In this document: positions 18,421-28,272 of the stretch, in pieces
Layout: each line of letters begins with the position of its first letter
Position numbering within the stretch: the stretch's first letter is position 1
DNA from: Penium margaritaceum
Lineage: Eukaryota > Streptophyta > Zygnematophyceae > Desmidiales > Peniaceae
DNA length: 37,931 bases
Reading direction: 5' to 3'
NCBI GenBank assembly: GCA_023375785.1
Contig: SZWC01006671.1
Location: 15,023-52,953 of the forward strand
Program-made: the position numbers and the translations under genes
Notes under the pieces: generated by a model
Seen by the model: the letters and a program-made list of their open reading frames with translations, nothing else
The model's database searches: none
What the model was told of the DNA's origin: nothing

Positions 18421-19155
18421 AGCATGGTGTCCACTTCTCAGCCGTCACCAGCATCCTCCCCTTTGCTCATCTCAGGTACCACCACCTTCTCTATTTCAGC
18501 ACTCCTCTCTCAACCTAAAAAGAACTCTGCATCAGAGAAATCAGAAAGCACTCGTCCATACAGTGACACAAGCCGACACCTCTTCCTTGAAAACTTCAAC
18601 AGGTCCCTCTATCTCCTCTCCTCTCTCGACCCTCAGTACCATCCCCAGTAGAGCAAAACTGCTGAGCAGCGCTGGTAAGAAGACATCAACAACTGCCATA
18701 TACTCCAAACAATTAAAAATCATGGCCGCACAAGTCCTCAACTGGACATACATTCTTGTACTCAATCAGTTGGGAGAAAACATCCACGACAGGTATGGTG
18801 GCATCCAAGTCAAGACAAGGCAATCCTTTCTCTGTGGGTATCAACTCTCCCTCTTTCTATGAGGAGTTTATGACAACCCCGGGTGTCCTCCAAGGGCAAA
18901 CACAATAACCCTTCAAGACATTAAAAGGTGGCTTCGCCAGACCTACCATACTGTCTACCACAGAATCATCGATGAAGTATCACCTATCGCAGCAATGTGG
19001 CACACTCTTATGGCAGCAGTGTGGAACTCAAAAATCTGCAACGTGATCATCTTATCTCTCTGTTGAGTGGTTCATCCCCCCATCACTCAGCGCCACCTGG
19101 ACACTGAGGCCCTATAGGCACTTAGGCATTCATACCTTGTCAGATTCAGTGGGAC
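18421..19155 (+). other. 3' part of the interior of the non-autonomous element
   Basis: A plus-strand frame at 18071-18862 includes MAAQVLNWTYILVLNQ near 18721, which has no family I recognise, and stops soon after. The rest up to 19155 is not clearly coding. The bases before the 3' LTR (CAGTGGGAC) are only a weak polypurine tract. Confidence 0.5.
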
Positions 19156-19783
19156 TGTCAGAAATATGACTCCAAAAATGTCCTCTTCATAATACACACC
19201 CCTTGGATAATCCGAGCTCTTGATACAGGTTCAAGTATCGCACCAAACCTCCTCGGCAACGGCTGGTTGGTCACGACCGTTCCATCAGAGTTGAGCCGCC
19301 CCTAATAAGCGACTACATCGCTATGCGTACGGCTCGCGGAAAGAAGCTGTTAATACTTGTTTATCCTGTTCTGTTGTATATATGAGGCATGTTCATTCAC
19401 TCCCAAGTTTAACCCGGAACAGTTCTTGCCATCCTGTTTGCCTGTGGTTCCGCGCCTTTGCCACCGTGTCTTTGCTCTGCTTGCTCATCACTTACAACTG
19501 ACCACCTTCTCTCAGCTCATCGCTCATTACTCCATCATTCACAATCCGTCGCTCAGCACTCATCAGCCCGTCACCTTCGCTCGACCTCGACTTTCTCTTG
19601 TCAACTCTCTGTCTACCTTGCACCTCTGCTCGAGACATCACTTCTCTTCAAGGTCCTGTGACTAACTCCCCACAACGCCTCACGCCTTCCTGCTTCCGTT
19701 ATTCTGCCGACTTGCTTCCGCATGTCACTCTGCTTCTGTGGGCTTCTTCCGTTTCCATCTCTTCTCTCTCTATTCTTCGGACA
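19156..19783 (+). repeat. 3' LTR of the non-autonomous element
   Basis: It begins TGTCAGAAATATGACTCC and ends ATTCTTCGGACA, followed by the TSD GACCC. The TATA box TATATAT is at 19377-19383. It differs from the 5' LTR by many scattered substitutions, so the insertion is old. Confidence 0.93.
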
Positions 19784-20340
19784 GACCCGCTCCGCACATC
19801 CCATTGCTGCCTGTGCCACCTTGAGTGCATCCTGCCGGGCTAGCAAATAGAGGAGCTGGCTGATCGGATCCCCCTGCTGCACCCCCCTCGCCGACTGTAG
19901 GATGTTGGGCTGGATCCCTCCTTGGTAATAGAGAGTCGAGGGCTGGTCCTCCCACAGTGCTAGCCCCGGTACCAGCGGCTCAGACCCCCTTTTACGCAAA
20001 GCCCCAAAGATAGACGCACGCTAGAAGGAGTTGTAGGTGTTCTTTATGTCGATGCTCATGAGCTCCCACCCCGATCGCACCTCAAACTGCTCTACAATGG
20101 CGTGGTACACAATGTCGCTCCCCGCTTGGACCCCACCACCTGCTGCAGCGGTACCATCACCCTCCCCATCTCCTTCTGCTCCGCACTCACCATCCATGTG
20201 CACAACAATCTGGAGATGGCCTCCCCCACTGTAATGGGTTGCACTTCCCCGTCCGGTTTCGCCAACACAATGAGCCTGCTTGCCGCAAAGAACTACCTCA
20301 CCGTGGGGTGGAGGCGGCGCTAACACAACGACGTCAGCAT
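19784..20340 (-). pseudogene. Non-LTR retrotransposon copy B: reverse transcriptase N-terminal half
   Basis: Minus strand, right to left. LIVLAKPDGEVQPITVGEA (about 20225-20280) fits the RT motif with K-DG-RPI and G. Then LMSIDIKNTYNSF, with the first catalytic Asp (about 20022-20060), and an in-frame stop right after it. Then LRKRGSEPLVP, YYQGGIQPNIL, and ARGVQQGDPISQLLYLL (QGDP motif B, about 19836-19886). The frame ends at the inserted element, at GCAERV. The first block is in a different frame from the second, with a change near 20150. The QGDP and later YLDD boxes identify a non-LTR type RT, which copies element RNA onto nicked chromosomal DNA. Confidence 0.87.
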
Positions 20341-23179
20341 CTGCGCCAGGAGCCTTGTAAGCATTGCGTACCCCACCACTATCTAGCGGAGGTGGTCAAG
20401 GGTCAGGCCTAAAGACCCCCCTCCCTATCCTTTGGGGCTCTCCATTAGCGCCCGTCGTACGCCCTCTGCATCTGGGAAACGCGTCGCCGCTCTCCCTCCC
20501 ACCTCTCCCACTCATGCTAGAATCCGGTGCTGGAGCTGGGGGTGCTTGGCCTGCAACTGAGCCAAGACCTCTGGGCCAGGCGGTGCCAGCTCCACACTGT
20601 CAAGGGCGTCACATGGTTTTGATGTGTTATCTCTATGATACTTGGTCACTGCCTGCTGTGCCCTATGCTCCCACCTCTCCTGCTCTGCCTAGCGGAGCCA
20701 ACAAGGGGGGGAGGGACCTCCCCGCCGACCTTGCCAATCCCACTGCCTCCATCTAGAGTGCCTCCCACTCTCCCGCCATGAACCTGCTTGTCAACAAAAG
20801 TACCAACTTTGTGTCTAAGATGTTGCGTTGTTGCGACCGCGTGCGGAGGATGAGGCTAGGCATGGCCTGAAGCAGCAGTGGGCCTCAAGCCTTGAGGGGG
20901 TTCATGGTGCACCGCACTAAGGGGATGGTGACTGCACTCGGACTATGTCCCGTACCCCCACCGGGACACGCAATAACACGAACGAGGGTAGAACCTCTGC
21001 TCCATATAGTCACCCCCAGTCCGTCCCCTCCGCTCATTGCCACTGCTCCTCCCACCATCGCGCCCGGCAACCTCTCAGCACGCTATCCTCCGACCCCTCG
21101 TCTCCCCTGGCCCTCTCCCTCAAACGCTTTTGACGCCCCCTCCACGTCCCTCACACCTCCTCCCCGCCCGCCACTCCATCACCATCCTGCTGTTCGTCCT
21201 ACCCCTCCCGTTGTTGTGTGCCTCCCGGTCGGCCTCCTCTCAGCATCCCTCCGCCCTGTTCCTTTGCTCCCCCCTCTGACTGGCTCCCCCGGGATCCCCA
21301 GTCATGCGCATGTCTGCAACGTCCTGGGAGTCCTAAGCCCACATCCTCGCTCCTCTCCCCCTCCTTCCTCGCTTCACCTAGCCTCTATGGTGCTGCCCCT
21401 CCCGACCGACTCCACCCACTGCTGGCTGCCCGGTCACCCTGGCCGCTCCCCTCCCTTGCCACCACCTCAGAGGTGAACAGGTCATCCAGGAATTGCGGTG
21501 CCTCCTCTTTTGTGTCCACCTGGCCCCGCGTGCTCGCCCCTCTCCTGCCTGGGTGCCGCACCTCCCATCCGGTCTCCCTCCTTGACTCCTCCCAGCTCTT
21601 TGGCTATCTCTGCTCCCCTCCCTCCCCCTGACTCAAACCCTCCTGCCTCCGCCACCCGTCCACTCGTCCCTCTATCACTCCCTCCGTACGTGGTGCGCCG
21701 CCGCTCGCCTCTTGCGTCTGGCCTCCCTCTGTACTGGTCTCCTCTCGCAAATCCTCCATAGCTCTACCTTCCTTCCTACCAGTCCTAGGACCTGCTCAGG
21801 TGATGTTGGCGCTGCCTCCTGTGCTCATCATGACTTCTGCAACTCCAGTCACTCCTCCACGTCCTCCTCTGAACGTCTCCCCTTTTCCGCCCCACCCCGC
21901 GGTGTCCTTTTCCATCGTCCCGCCTGCGAGATCTCCTCGCGCATCTACTCTCCCCTCCCAGTACTGCCTCCATGCACCACCCTCCATGCCTAACCGCCTA
22001 GTGGCGGTCTACCCCTGACCGGCTCTGTCCAATGAAACCATACCCCATCCAAGGACACCACCGTAGCGGGCCGCACCCTCGAGCAAATAACTTTGCCCCA
22101 CTCCTCCCTCCCCCCACCATCGATCCCTCATCTTCTCCACAAGTCTCGCCGTCCCAGCTAGTCCTCCCGTCCTCTACTGCTCCTCCTGCCGCTCCCTCTC
22201 CTCGTCCCCCCTCCTCTCCTCCACCACACCCACCGGTCTCACCTGGCCCTTCCATCCTGTTCCCCTCGTGGCTGTCACGCCTACCCCACCAACCAACTCG
22301 GGATTGGCTCATTATGTCCTCCACTTGCCCACATTGCCTCTCCCAGGTCGCGTCCCTTGTGCCGCCTCACCCAATGGTTCGCCCACGCCCTGTCCGACGC
22401 CGTGGTCCATCCGCACCCAGGTGCCAGGTAGTGGTATGGAGTCATCAATAGCGTGGAATCTGGCTCAGGAGCGTCCCCTGTGGCCTCGATGCCCCCTACT
22501 CCTCTCCCATCCTCCCCTCGAGTGTCATGCCACTGCCCCGAAGGGTGTGCCCTCCCAACCTGACGCCCATCTGTGCACGCTCTTCGGTCCATCTCCTCCT
22601 CCTCCCTCTCCTATTTCCCCCGCACTCTACTCCTCTGGGACCCATTCGTCCCCCTCAGTCTCCTTGCTATTGCCGACGCTGCCGCTACCCCCTGGGTCCC
22701 TCCCACCAGGGCCCGCTCTCCCCGCCATCTGCCGCCTTGGTCTGTGCCTCCGGCTCCCCCTGCCCACAGCAGAGTGCTCCTCCCTCCATTCCTCCCCTCC
22801 TCCTCCCTCCGCCTCCTCCTCTGCCTCCTCCTTGGCCTCCTCGTCCTTCTGGGTCCTCCCCTCGTTCCTCCTCTCCTCCTCTCCATCACCATCCCTCTCG
22901 TGCCCTGTGCGCCTCCTCCTGGGCTTCCGCCCACCCCGCTCCCCGTGCCCCCCTTCCCCCCTGTTGTCCCCCCTCCCTCATCGCGTCCTCCATCCCTCCG
23001 CCCGGTTTCCTCTGATTGCCAACTCCCCCTCCCTCTATCCGCCCCTGCTCCCCCTGTGCCTGCTGTCGCATGCCCTGCTCCAGCTGGTGGATTGCTCACA
23101 CCACGCTCCCCGTCACCTCCACCATGTCCTGGCTGCCCGGCCTCCGCCTCCAAGCGTGCTAAGAGTGCCTCCCAGATAA
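20341..23179 (-). pseudogene. Non-LTR retrotransposon copy B, region upstream of RT
   Basis: About 2.8 kb with no intact gene. The plus strand is strongly C/T-rich and the minus strand G/A-rich. On the minus strand a frame at 22611-23192 encodes a Gly/Arg-rich, probably disordered stretch that starts near RIIWEALLARLEAEAG. Many plus-strand Pro/Ser-rich frames are the mirror of this composition. Its position between the RT and the coiled-coil ORF, and the continuous composition, suggest the N-terminal part of the same element. I recognise no zinc finger or nuclease here. Confidence 0.55.
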
Positions 23180-23626
23180 TCCTCTCCCTCACACGTTTGG
23201 GAGGATGTGGACGTCTCTTCCTCCACCTCCGCCATGTCCCCTCCCCCGTCTAGCCTGTCCCCCCCCCGACAATTTCACTGCCTCCCGCTCCTCTTCCGCC
23301 CTCCATGAAAACAACGTCCACTCAGTCGTGGCGGGACCACACACCAACTCCTCATTGACAGGCGTGGCTCCCCCCGCCTGCCCCCTCTCTCTCATGCCCT
23401 GGNTCCTCTCCCTCACACGTTTGGGAGGATGTGGACGTCTCTTCCTCCACCTCCGCCATGTCCCCTCCCCCGTCTAGCCTGTCCCCCCCCCGACAATTTC
23501 ACTGCCTCCCGCTCCTCTTCCGCCCTCCATGAAAACAACGTCCACTCAGTCGTGGCGGGACCACACACCAACTCCTCATTGACAGGCGTGGCTCCCCCCG
23601 CCTGCCCCCTCTCTCTCATGCCCTGG
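23180..23626. repeat. Perfect 223-base direct repeat around a single N (likely assembly artefact)
   Basis: 23180-23402 is identical to 23404-23626, with one N at 23403 between them. Two perfect copies in an otherwise decayed region, joined by one N, look like overlapping contig ends that were not merged. The true genome probably has one copy. Confidence 0.9.
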
Positions 23627-24726
23627 CCCCTCATCCAGATCCCTGGCATCCCGCGCCCCTCCTGCTCCTCGGTGATCTTGGTGCTACTCACCGAACCCTC
23701 CTCCGTGCCTCTCACCCCGCCGCCAGCCGTCCCTCCAGGCGGGAGGTCGTGGCACTCTGTATCCATGGCCTGCGGTCATGTATCCAGTGCCCTCTCCAAG
23801 CGGGCCACCCGGTCCAAGATCCCCCCTAGCCGCTCCCTGTCCGTGTGCAATGCTATCTCTTGAGCTGCCAACGCCCCTGCCGCCTCCGCCAGCCCCCTCT
23901 GATGGTCACTCAGCATTGCTGCCACACTCCTCCCTTGATGCTCCTGAGCCCTGTCCACTACAGCCTTCAGCTCTAGGCCTCTCTGTCCCTCCCCCGCCCT
24001 CGTGCTCCTCTCCTCCTCAAGGAGCTCCTGGAGACAAAGTGCCTCCTTATACAGCTACTTAAAGCAGGGATCATCCCCCCTCTAGGCCTGCTCCACTTGT
24101 CCCACTGCCTGCCGTAGCCCATCCGTGCAGCTCAAAATCTCCTCCATCCACCCCCGGACCATGTCGTTGTACCACAGGAAGAGACCGCGCACCCTTTCTC
24201 TTGTTACCTGGTGCACCCTACCACATGTCACTTCCAGCTCCGCCCAGAACAAAGCGTGGCTCTGCTGCTACACGATGTCTCCGCCTCCCCCTGCCTGGCC
24301 GGCCCTGCTCCCCTGGGTCTCCCTCGCTGTTGTCGTATCCCCTCTCTGCCTGTCTAAGTGCGCTCCAGCCAAGCCTCTCCTCTCCCTGCCTTCTGCGTCT
24401 CTAGGCATCCCCATACCACTGGGTACTCCCCCACTCCTCCCCTCCAGTTCCTCGCCTGTGCTCCCTCCCGTCCCCTTGAGGCTGACCTCCTCCGTCTCCT
24501 CCCTGGTACTCTCCGGGTCCTCCCGCTCCATCATCCTCGTTCCGGGACCCGACTGAGACTCCTCTCTTTCTCCCTGAGTCCCCCCGGCTGCCCTCTGAGG
24601 ACCCGACAGCCGAGCTCTGTCGGTCCCCATCCACCCATCCTGCGGTGCTGAGATGCCATCGTGCGACCTCCGGGCGGCCCCTACGTCCAGTTGCCGCCAC
24701 TGCTGCTGCCGCTGCTGCAGGTGCAT
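23627..24726 (-). pseudogene. Non-LTR retrotransposon copy B: N-terminal ORF with coiled coil
   Basis: Minus-strand frame from about 24726. A Gln-rich start, then a polar Glu/Gly/Ser-rich stretch (STREETEEVSLKGT), a stop at 24268, then FWAELEVTCGRVHQVTRERV, two more stops near 24061-24085, and the heptad-like stretch LSDHQRGLAEAAGALAAQEI and RERLGGILDRVARLERALDT (23776-23958). That end is likely a coiled coil, as in many non-LTR ORF1 or N-terminal domains that bind element RNA. After a stop at 23776 the next frame continues with DTECHDLPPGG. The right edge of the element is lost at the LTR at 24806, so the true start is not visible. Confidence 0.55.
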
Positions 24727-24805
24727 TAGCGGCCTGTGCTACAGTGTAGAGGACGCCTGTGCAGGCCACCAGCATGTCGGCGGCAGTAAGGGTGTGGGAC
24801 AGGGC

Positions 24806-25395
24806 TGTCAAAAGAATGCAGTGAGTGAGGACGGCAAGAGCAGAAGCAAGAAGAAGGGAGGGGACATGCACAATCATGTTAATGGAATGACGGAAGCAGA
24901 GAGGCGATAGCAGTCCAGAGGAGTTAGTCGCAAGCTTGAGAAGAGGCGAGGCACTGAGGATACGAGGTAGAGAGGGACTGAGTGAGAGAGAGTAGGAGCG
25001 AAGCGAGCGACGGTTGATGCGTGCTGAGTGAAGGATGATGGAGCGAAGAGTGGTGAGCGGGGAATGGTTGGTGAAGGTAGTGAGGAGCGAGGAGCGAGCA
25101 AAGCGAGAACACGGCGGCTAAGCCGGGGAACCAAAAGGGGAACATGATGGACAAAACTGTTCTGGTTAACTCAAGGGAATGAACGTCATTGGTATAAAAA
25201 GGGCAGAACATGACAAATTAGCAAAGCAACAGCTTCTTTCTGCCAGCCGGACGCGGATGAAAGATGTCACTTTATCAGGGGATGCCCTGACCATTTGTTC
25301 TCAACGGATGTCTTGGTCCCGAGTCGTTGGTCAAGTTGGTTCGGTCCAGGACTTGAACCGTTATTGAGATACCTTATTGGTGTGATCTACTGACA
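24806..25395 (-). repeat. LTR of the non-autonomous family, minus orientation
   Basis: The reverse complement starts TGTCAGTAGATCACACC and ends CATTCTTTTGACA. It aligns with the LTRs at 16060 and 19156 through GGTTCAAGT, GAAAGAAGCTGTT, GTTCATTC-CTC-AGTTTAACC and CTGCTTCCGT-ATTC. It is more diverged than those two are from each other. It cuts the upstream end of non-LTR copy B. Confidence 0.85.
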
Positions 25396-25449
25396 CCCCT
25401 AGGCACACCGATAAGGTTAGGAGTGGACACATTCTCCAGTGGCATTACG

Positions 25450-25957
25450 TGTTGTCCTCTAAGAAGCCTTCTGAGGGAGCAGACACTTCTTCTGTACAGG
25501 GTGTTGGTGTTGGAGAGGGAGTTGATGGAAACGGAGGAGGAGAAGGAAGCTGCTACGGGTTGATTCCTTGAGGTATGTACCCCCTTGGTACTCTTCTTTG
25601 GTGCTCTATTTGTTCGGCAGGTTCTCTTTGTGCATACAACTCTTCAATGTTGTCCACAATGGAAGGGATGTTCAGACCTCTGGATATGATGATGTTGTGG
25701 AATGGGAGGTCTGTGGTCGCCAGTAGGAGAGCTCGGGCTTAGAGAAGAGCGTGGTAATAGTTTGCCCGGTAGGCTCGGTCTTGGCGGGTGGACCAAACCA
25801 CTGGGTCTATGAACAATCGCTTGAGGCGGAATCTACGGACTGTCACTCTTCAAGTGACACGCATCAGCGCATCCACCCATTCGATGAAGTTATTGTCTTC
25901 TTCATCAACAAACTCGAGTACTGGGATGTCACGAATCAGAGTGACCACATGTGGATC
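25450..25957 (-). pseudogene. Gag-like fragment of unrecognised type
   Basis: Minus-strand reading gives LIRDIPVLEFVDEEDNNF, IEWVDALMRVTLEDSQFRL, FIDPVVWSTRQDRAYRANYY, a TAA, then FHNIIISRGLNIPSIVDNIE and a Pro/Ser-rich tail. The mixed acidic/aromatic composition and the place inside an LTR element suggest a capsid-like domain, but I do not recognise a named family. One in-frame stop near 25740 breaks it. It has no counterpart that I can see in the sister element at 16060-19783. Confidence 0.5.
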
Positions 25958-27290
25958 TGTGTTGGGTCCATGGACCCATCTATGGAGGCTTTCAGGGGGT
26001 CCACGGCTGCACATGGTTGGAGGAACCAGGTGCACCAGAGTGAGGAGCGCAGGGATGGAACAGCATGCGCTGTGGAGGCTGAAGAAGAGCAGTGTGTGCA
26101 AAGGGGAAAGCAAAGAAGGCCAACGCGCCACTAGGGGTGTGCTGTAGGCTTGAGAGCAGGCTGCTGCGAAGTGAGCAGCTAGTGTTTGCGGCTGACAGCC
26201 GATGCGGAGGGAGATGATGATGGAGAAGAAAAGGGAAGTGAAGGATGACGGTTGAAGCAAAGTAGTGACTGGTGGCGGAGGGGCGGAGTTGCGAAACGTT
26301 CGGCGTGGGCGAGGGTTGTCCCGACAGGCAATGCGACCAGGCGGATCCTTGTGCCAAGCTAAGAATGATGATGGAAAAGCGGAGGAGCAGATGATAAGTG
26401 ACTGAGCGCAGGGGTGAAACCATGTCTACTGCAGATAAATCAGCGTGGGTGCAGGTCGGCGCGAGAATAGCGGTTCGACTGGGCAGAACCTTGTGCAGAG
26501 CGGAGGACGATGCAAAAGTAAAGGAGGCAATGCTGACAGAGTGGGTGCAGGGCCAAAACCACGTGCGCTGCTGAATAGAGGGATAGAATGCGGCAAGGGG
26601 AAGGCGAATGCCAATGCGCCGTGAGAAATCTGTTGTTGTCTTGGGTGCAGGCTACTACGAAGCGGGCAGGTAGCTCGTGCACGTCCTTGTGCTAGCAACA
26701 GATGCTGATGATTGCTGATGAGGAGGCAGAAGTTTGCTCATACAGGAGTGGGCACAGGGGTAAACCGTGTGCGCTGTGGGAGTTTCAGCGTGGGCTCAGG
26801 TTGTCACGGAACGGACGATGCGACCGGGTGGATCCTTGTGCCAAGCAGAAGATAAGAGCGGATGATGGAAAACGAGCGACTTGATGGCTGACTGGGTGCA
26901 GGGACGGAACCATGTGTGCTGCGAGGCAATGCTGATGATGACGCAGCGGAAGCTAATGAGAGGCGGTTTGGTGGAGGAAGAGGAAGCTGAGATGAGGCTG
27001 ACGCGAAGGAAGGCTAGAGAGGCGATGATGAAAGTTGACCGGTGGTTAAGAGGATATGCGGAGGCTGGTAGAGAGGAGGCTGATGAGGATGGCGATGACG
27101 CAACGAAAGTGATGGAGGAGTGGCAACAGAAGGCGGATTACTGAGCGGGCGGAAATGGCAGTGGACGCAGGGCGAGGCAACCAGTTCCTTTGTTGATAGG
27201 AGAGTGACGGATTATTCCCCAGTTGGCCCGAGACCGACGGGCAGGAAGACAGGTGGTATCTGATATCCTGACAGCGAAAGGAAGTTGGTG
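25958..27290 (-). repeat. Non-coding interior with ~140-base repeats (minus orientation)
   Basis: The plus-strand anchors GAGTGGGTGCAGGG-AAAACCACGTGCGCTGC (about 26539), GAGTGGGCACAGGGGTAAACC (26739), GACTGGGTGCAGGGACGGAACC (26889) and GACTGAGCGCAGGGGTGAAACC (26399) are the reverse complement of those at 17631-18420. Between them are CGACCAGGCGGATCCTTGTG-like words. There is no intact ORF. Confidence 0.75.
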
Positions 27291-27739
27291 CAGCAGGGTA
27301 GGTCATGAGATGGAAAATGGAAATGCTAGGCAGCAAGTTGGGGCAACAGCGTTGTTGATGCAGCGTGTGGACTTCCACGCTTGTTGCTTCAGTCTGCTGC
27401 TCCCTCAGTCTACTGCTCTAGAGACTAAGTCTGGAAACTCTAGGTTTGTTACTCAAAAATGCGCGCGCCAGTGTTATCGCCAGAAAGCAGTTGGAAATGG
27501 AAAGTAACTGATTAGGAATGAATAACAAGAAACAATGGGAGACCCTTCCAAGTTCTAGCTTCCCCCCACTAGTGTAGAACTTGTTACTGAGCTAACTAGC
27601 CAATCAGAAAATAGTCCTAGACCTATTTTCTAGCAGGTAGGGTTTTCTCGGTAAGCCCTGCCAGACGCCTGACAGCCCAAAACCCGGGCGTCGTCCGTTT
27701 TTATGAAAGCTGGACCATACCATAACACCGACGCTGGGA
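27291..27739. other. Unassigned sequence between two minus-strand LTR elements
   Basis: This may contain the diverged 5' end of the element to the left. It includes a near-perfect palindrome at 27606-27631 and, on the minus strand, ACTAGTGGGGGGAAGC near 27560, which resembles a polypurine tract. No gene is recognisable. Confidence 0.4.
27606..27631. other. Near-perfect 26-base palindrome
   Basis: AGAAAATAG at 27606-27614 and CTATTTTCT at 27623-27631, with TCCTAGAC between. The centre is almost palindromic too. Confidence 0.8.
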
Positions 27740-28165
27740 ACGCAGTCGTGCGATCAGAATCAGCTAGAAAAATAGCAAGAAAGAGTTATGGCTGTCCGAA
27801 CCCAGGCAGTGCCTACGACAGCCAATGATACCAAATAGTGCCACACAACAAGAGACATGGACCCTAGGCAGAGCATGACGCTGCAGACGCAATGGCCTAG
27901 CCAAAAACAGCGTTGGGTGCATGTAGACAGCATCTGCAGTGGCAGTGACCACCGGCGGCCCGGCCGACGAGGAGGCCTACCGATGGAGCTGTCGCATCGT
28001 CGGAGGGAGGAGGCTCTTGGGAACTGTGAGTAGGCCTCAGCGTGCATCGGTTCCACCGAACGGCACTCTAGTAGCATCGAGTCTCGCCGTCAGTCATCTC
28101 CACGCCGATGTACACAAGCCGGGAGGACACAACAGAGTACAATGAGAGATGCGCAACAACAAACA
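27740..28165 (-). repeat. Presumed 3' LTR of Copia-4 (left end uncertain)
   Basis: On the minus strand it follows ATGGGGGAG and begins TGTTTGTTGTTGCGC. No partner LTR exists in the window, so the end is a guess. A second GGGGGAGT followed by CTGGTTGTTG sits 60 bases upstream, so the start could alternatively be near 28223. Confidence 0.5.
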
Positions 28166-28236
28166 CTCCCCCATGACTCACAGGCGTAGTGCACATGTGC
28201 TGACAAAGATGTAGTCAACAACCAGACTCCCCCAAG
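28166..28236 (-). other. Two polypurine-tract candidates of Copia-4
   Basis: On the minus strand TTGGGGGAGTCTGGTTGTTG (about 28217-28236) and ATGGGGGAGTGTTTGTTGTTG (about 28155-28174) repeat the same pattern 60 bases apart. Either could be the plus-strand priming site. Confidence 0.65.
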
Positions 28237-28272
28237 GCACGCAGAGACCCAGGCAAGGACAAAGAGAGTCAC

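Larger units (their letters stand above)
16060..19783 (+). mobile_element. Non-autonomous LTR retrotransposon (copia-like ends, no pol)
   Basis: A 3.7-kb element with LTRs 16060-16690 and 19156-19783, TSD GACCC and a perfect plant copia primer site at 16691-16702. The ~2.5-kb interior contains no recognisable protease, integrase, RT or RNase H. Instead it is pyrimidine-rich and carries a duplicated 137-base block and several ~140-base imperfect repeats. It must have been moved by the enzymes of another element. A related copy in the opposite orientation lies at 24806-27290, and a truncated LTR at 7758-8022. It interrupts the RT of non-LTR copy B one codon before ITYLDD. Confidence 0.9.
24806..27290 (-). 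mobile_element. Second non-autonomous LTR element (minus strand), 5' end unresolved
   Basis: In minus orientation the 3' LTR is 24806-25395, preceded by the polypurine-like GCCTAGGGG at 25396-25404. The interior to the right holds a gag-like fragment (25450-25957) and the same ~140-base repeats as 17631-18420. At 27190-27275 it has the same GTCAGGATATC block as 17185-17400. No pol genes are present. I could not find a matching 5' LTR or the TSD partner of AGGGC (24801-24805) to the right. The element is therefore truncated or its 5' LTR has diverged beyond recognition. Confidence 0.75.

Noticed and set aside
20892..23253. Long plus-strand Pro/Ser-rich frames
   Set aside because: They mirror the purine-rich minus strand of the non-LTR element, lack domains, and overlap each other in several frames.
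24801..25400. Solo LTR at 24806-25395
   Set aside because: The five-base flanks (AGGGC and CCCCT) do not match, and family-specific interior sequence follows on the right, so it is better read as the 3' LTR of a longer element.
27715..27730. Minus-strand ATGGTATGG resembling the start of a primer binding site
   Set aside because: Only the first few bases match TGGTATCAGAGC, and it lies downstream of RNase H with no LTR pair.
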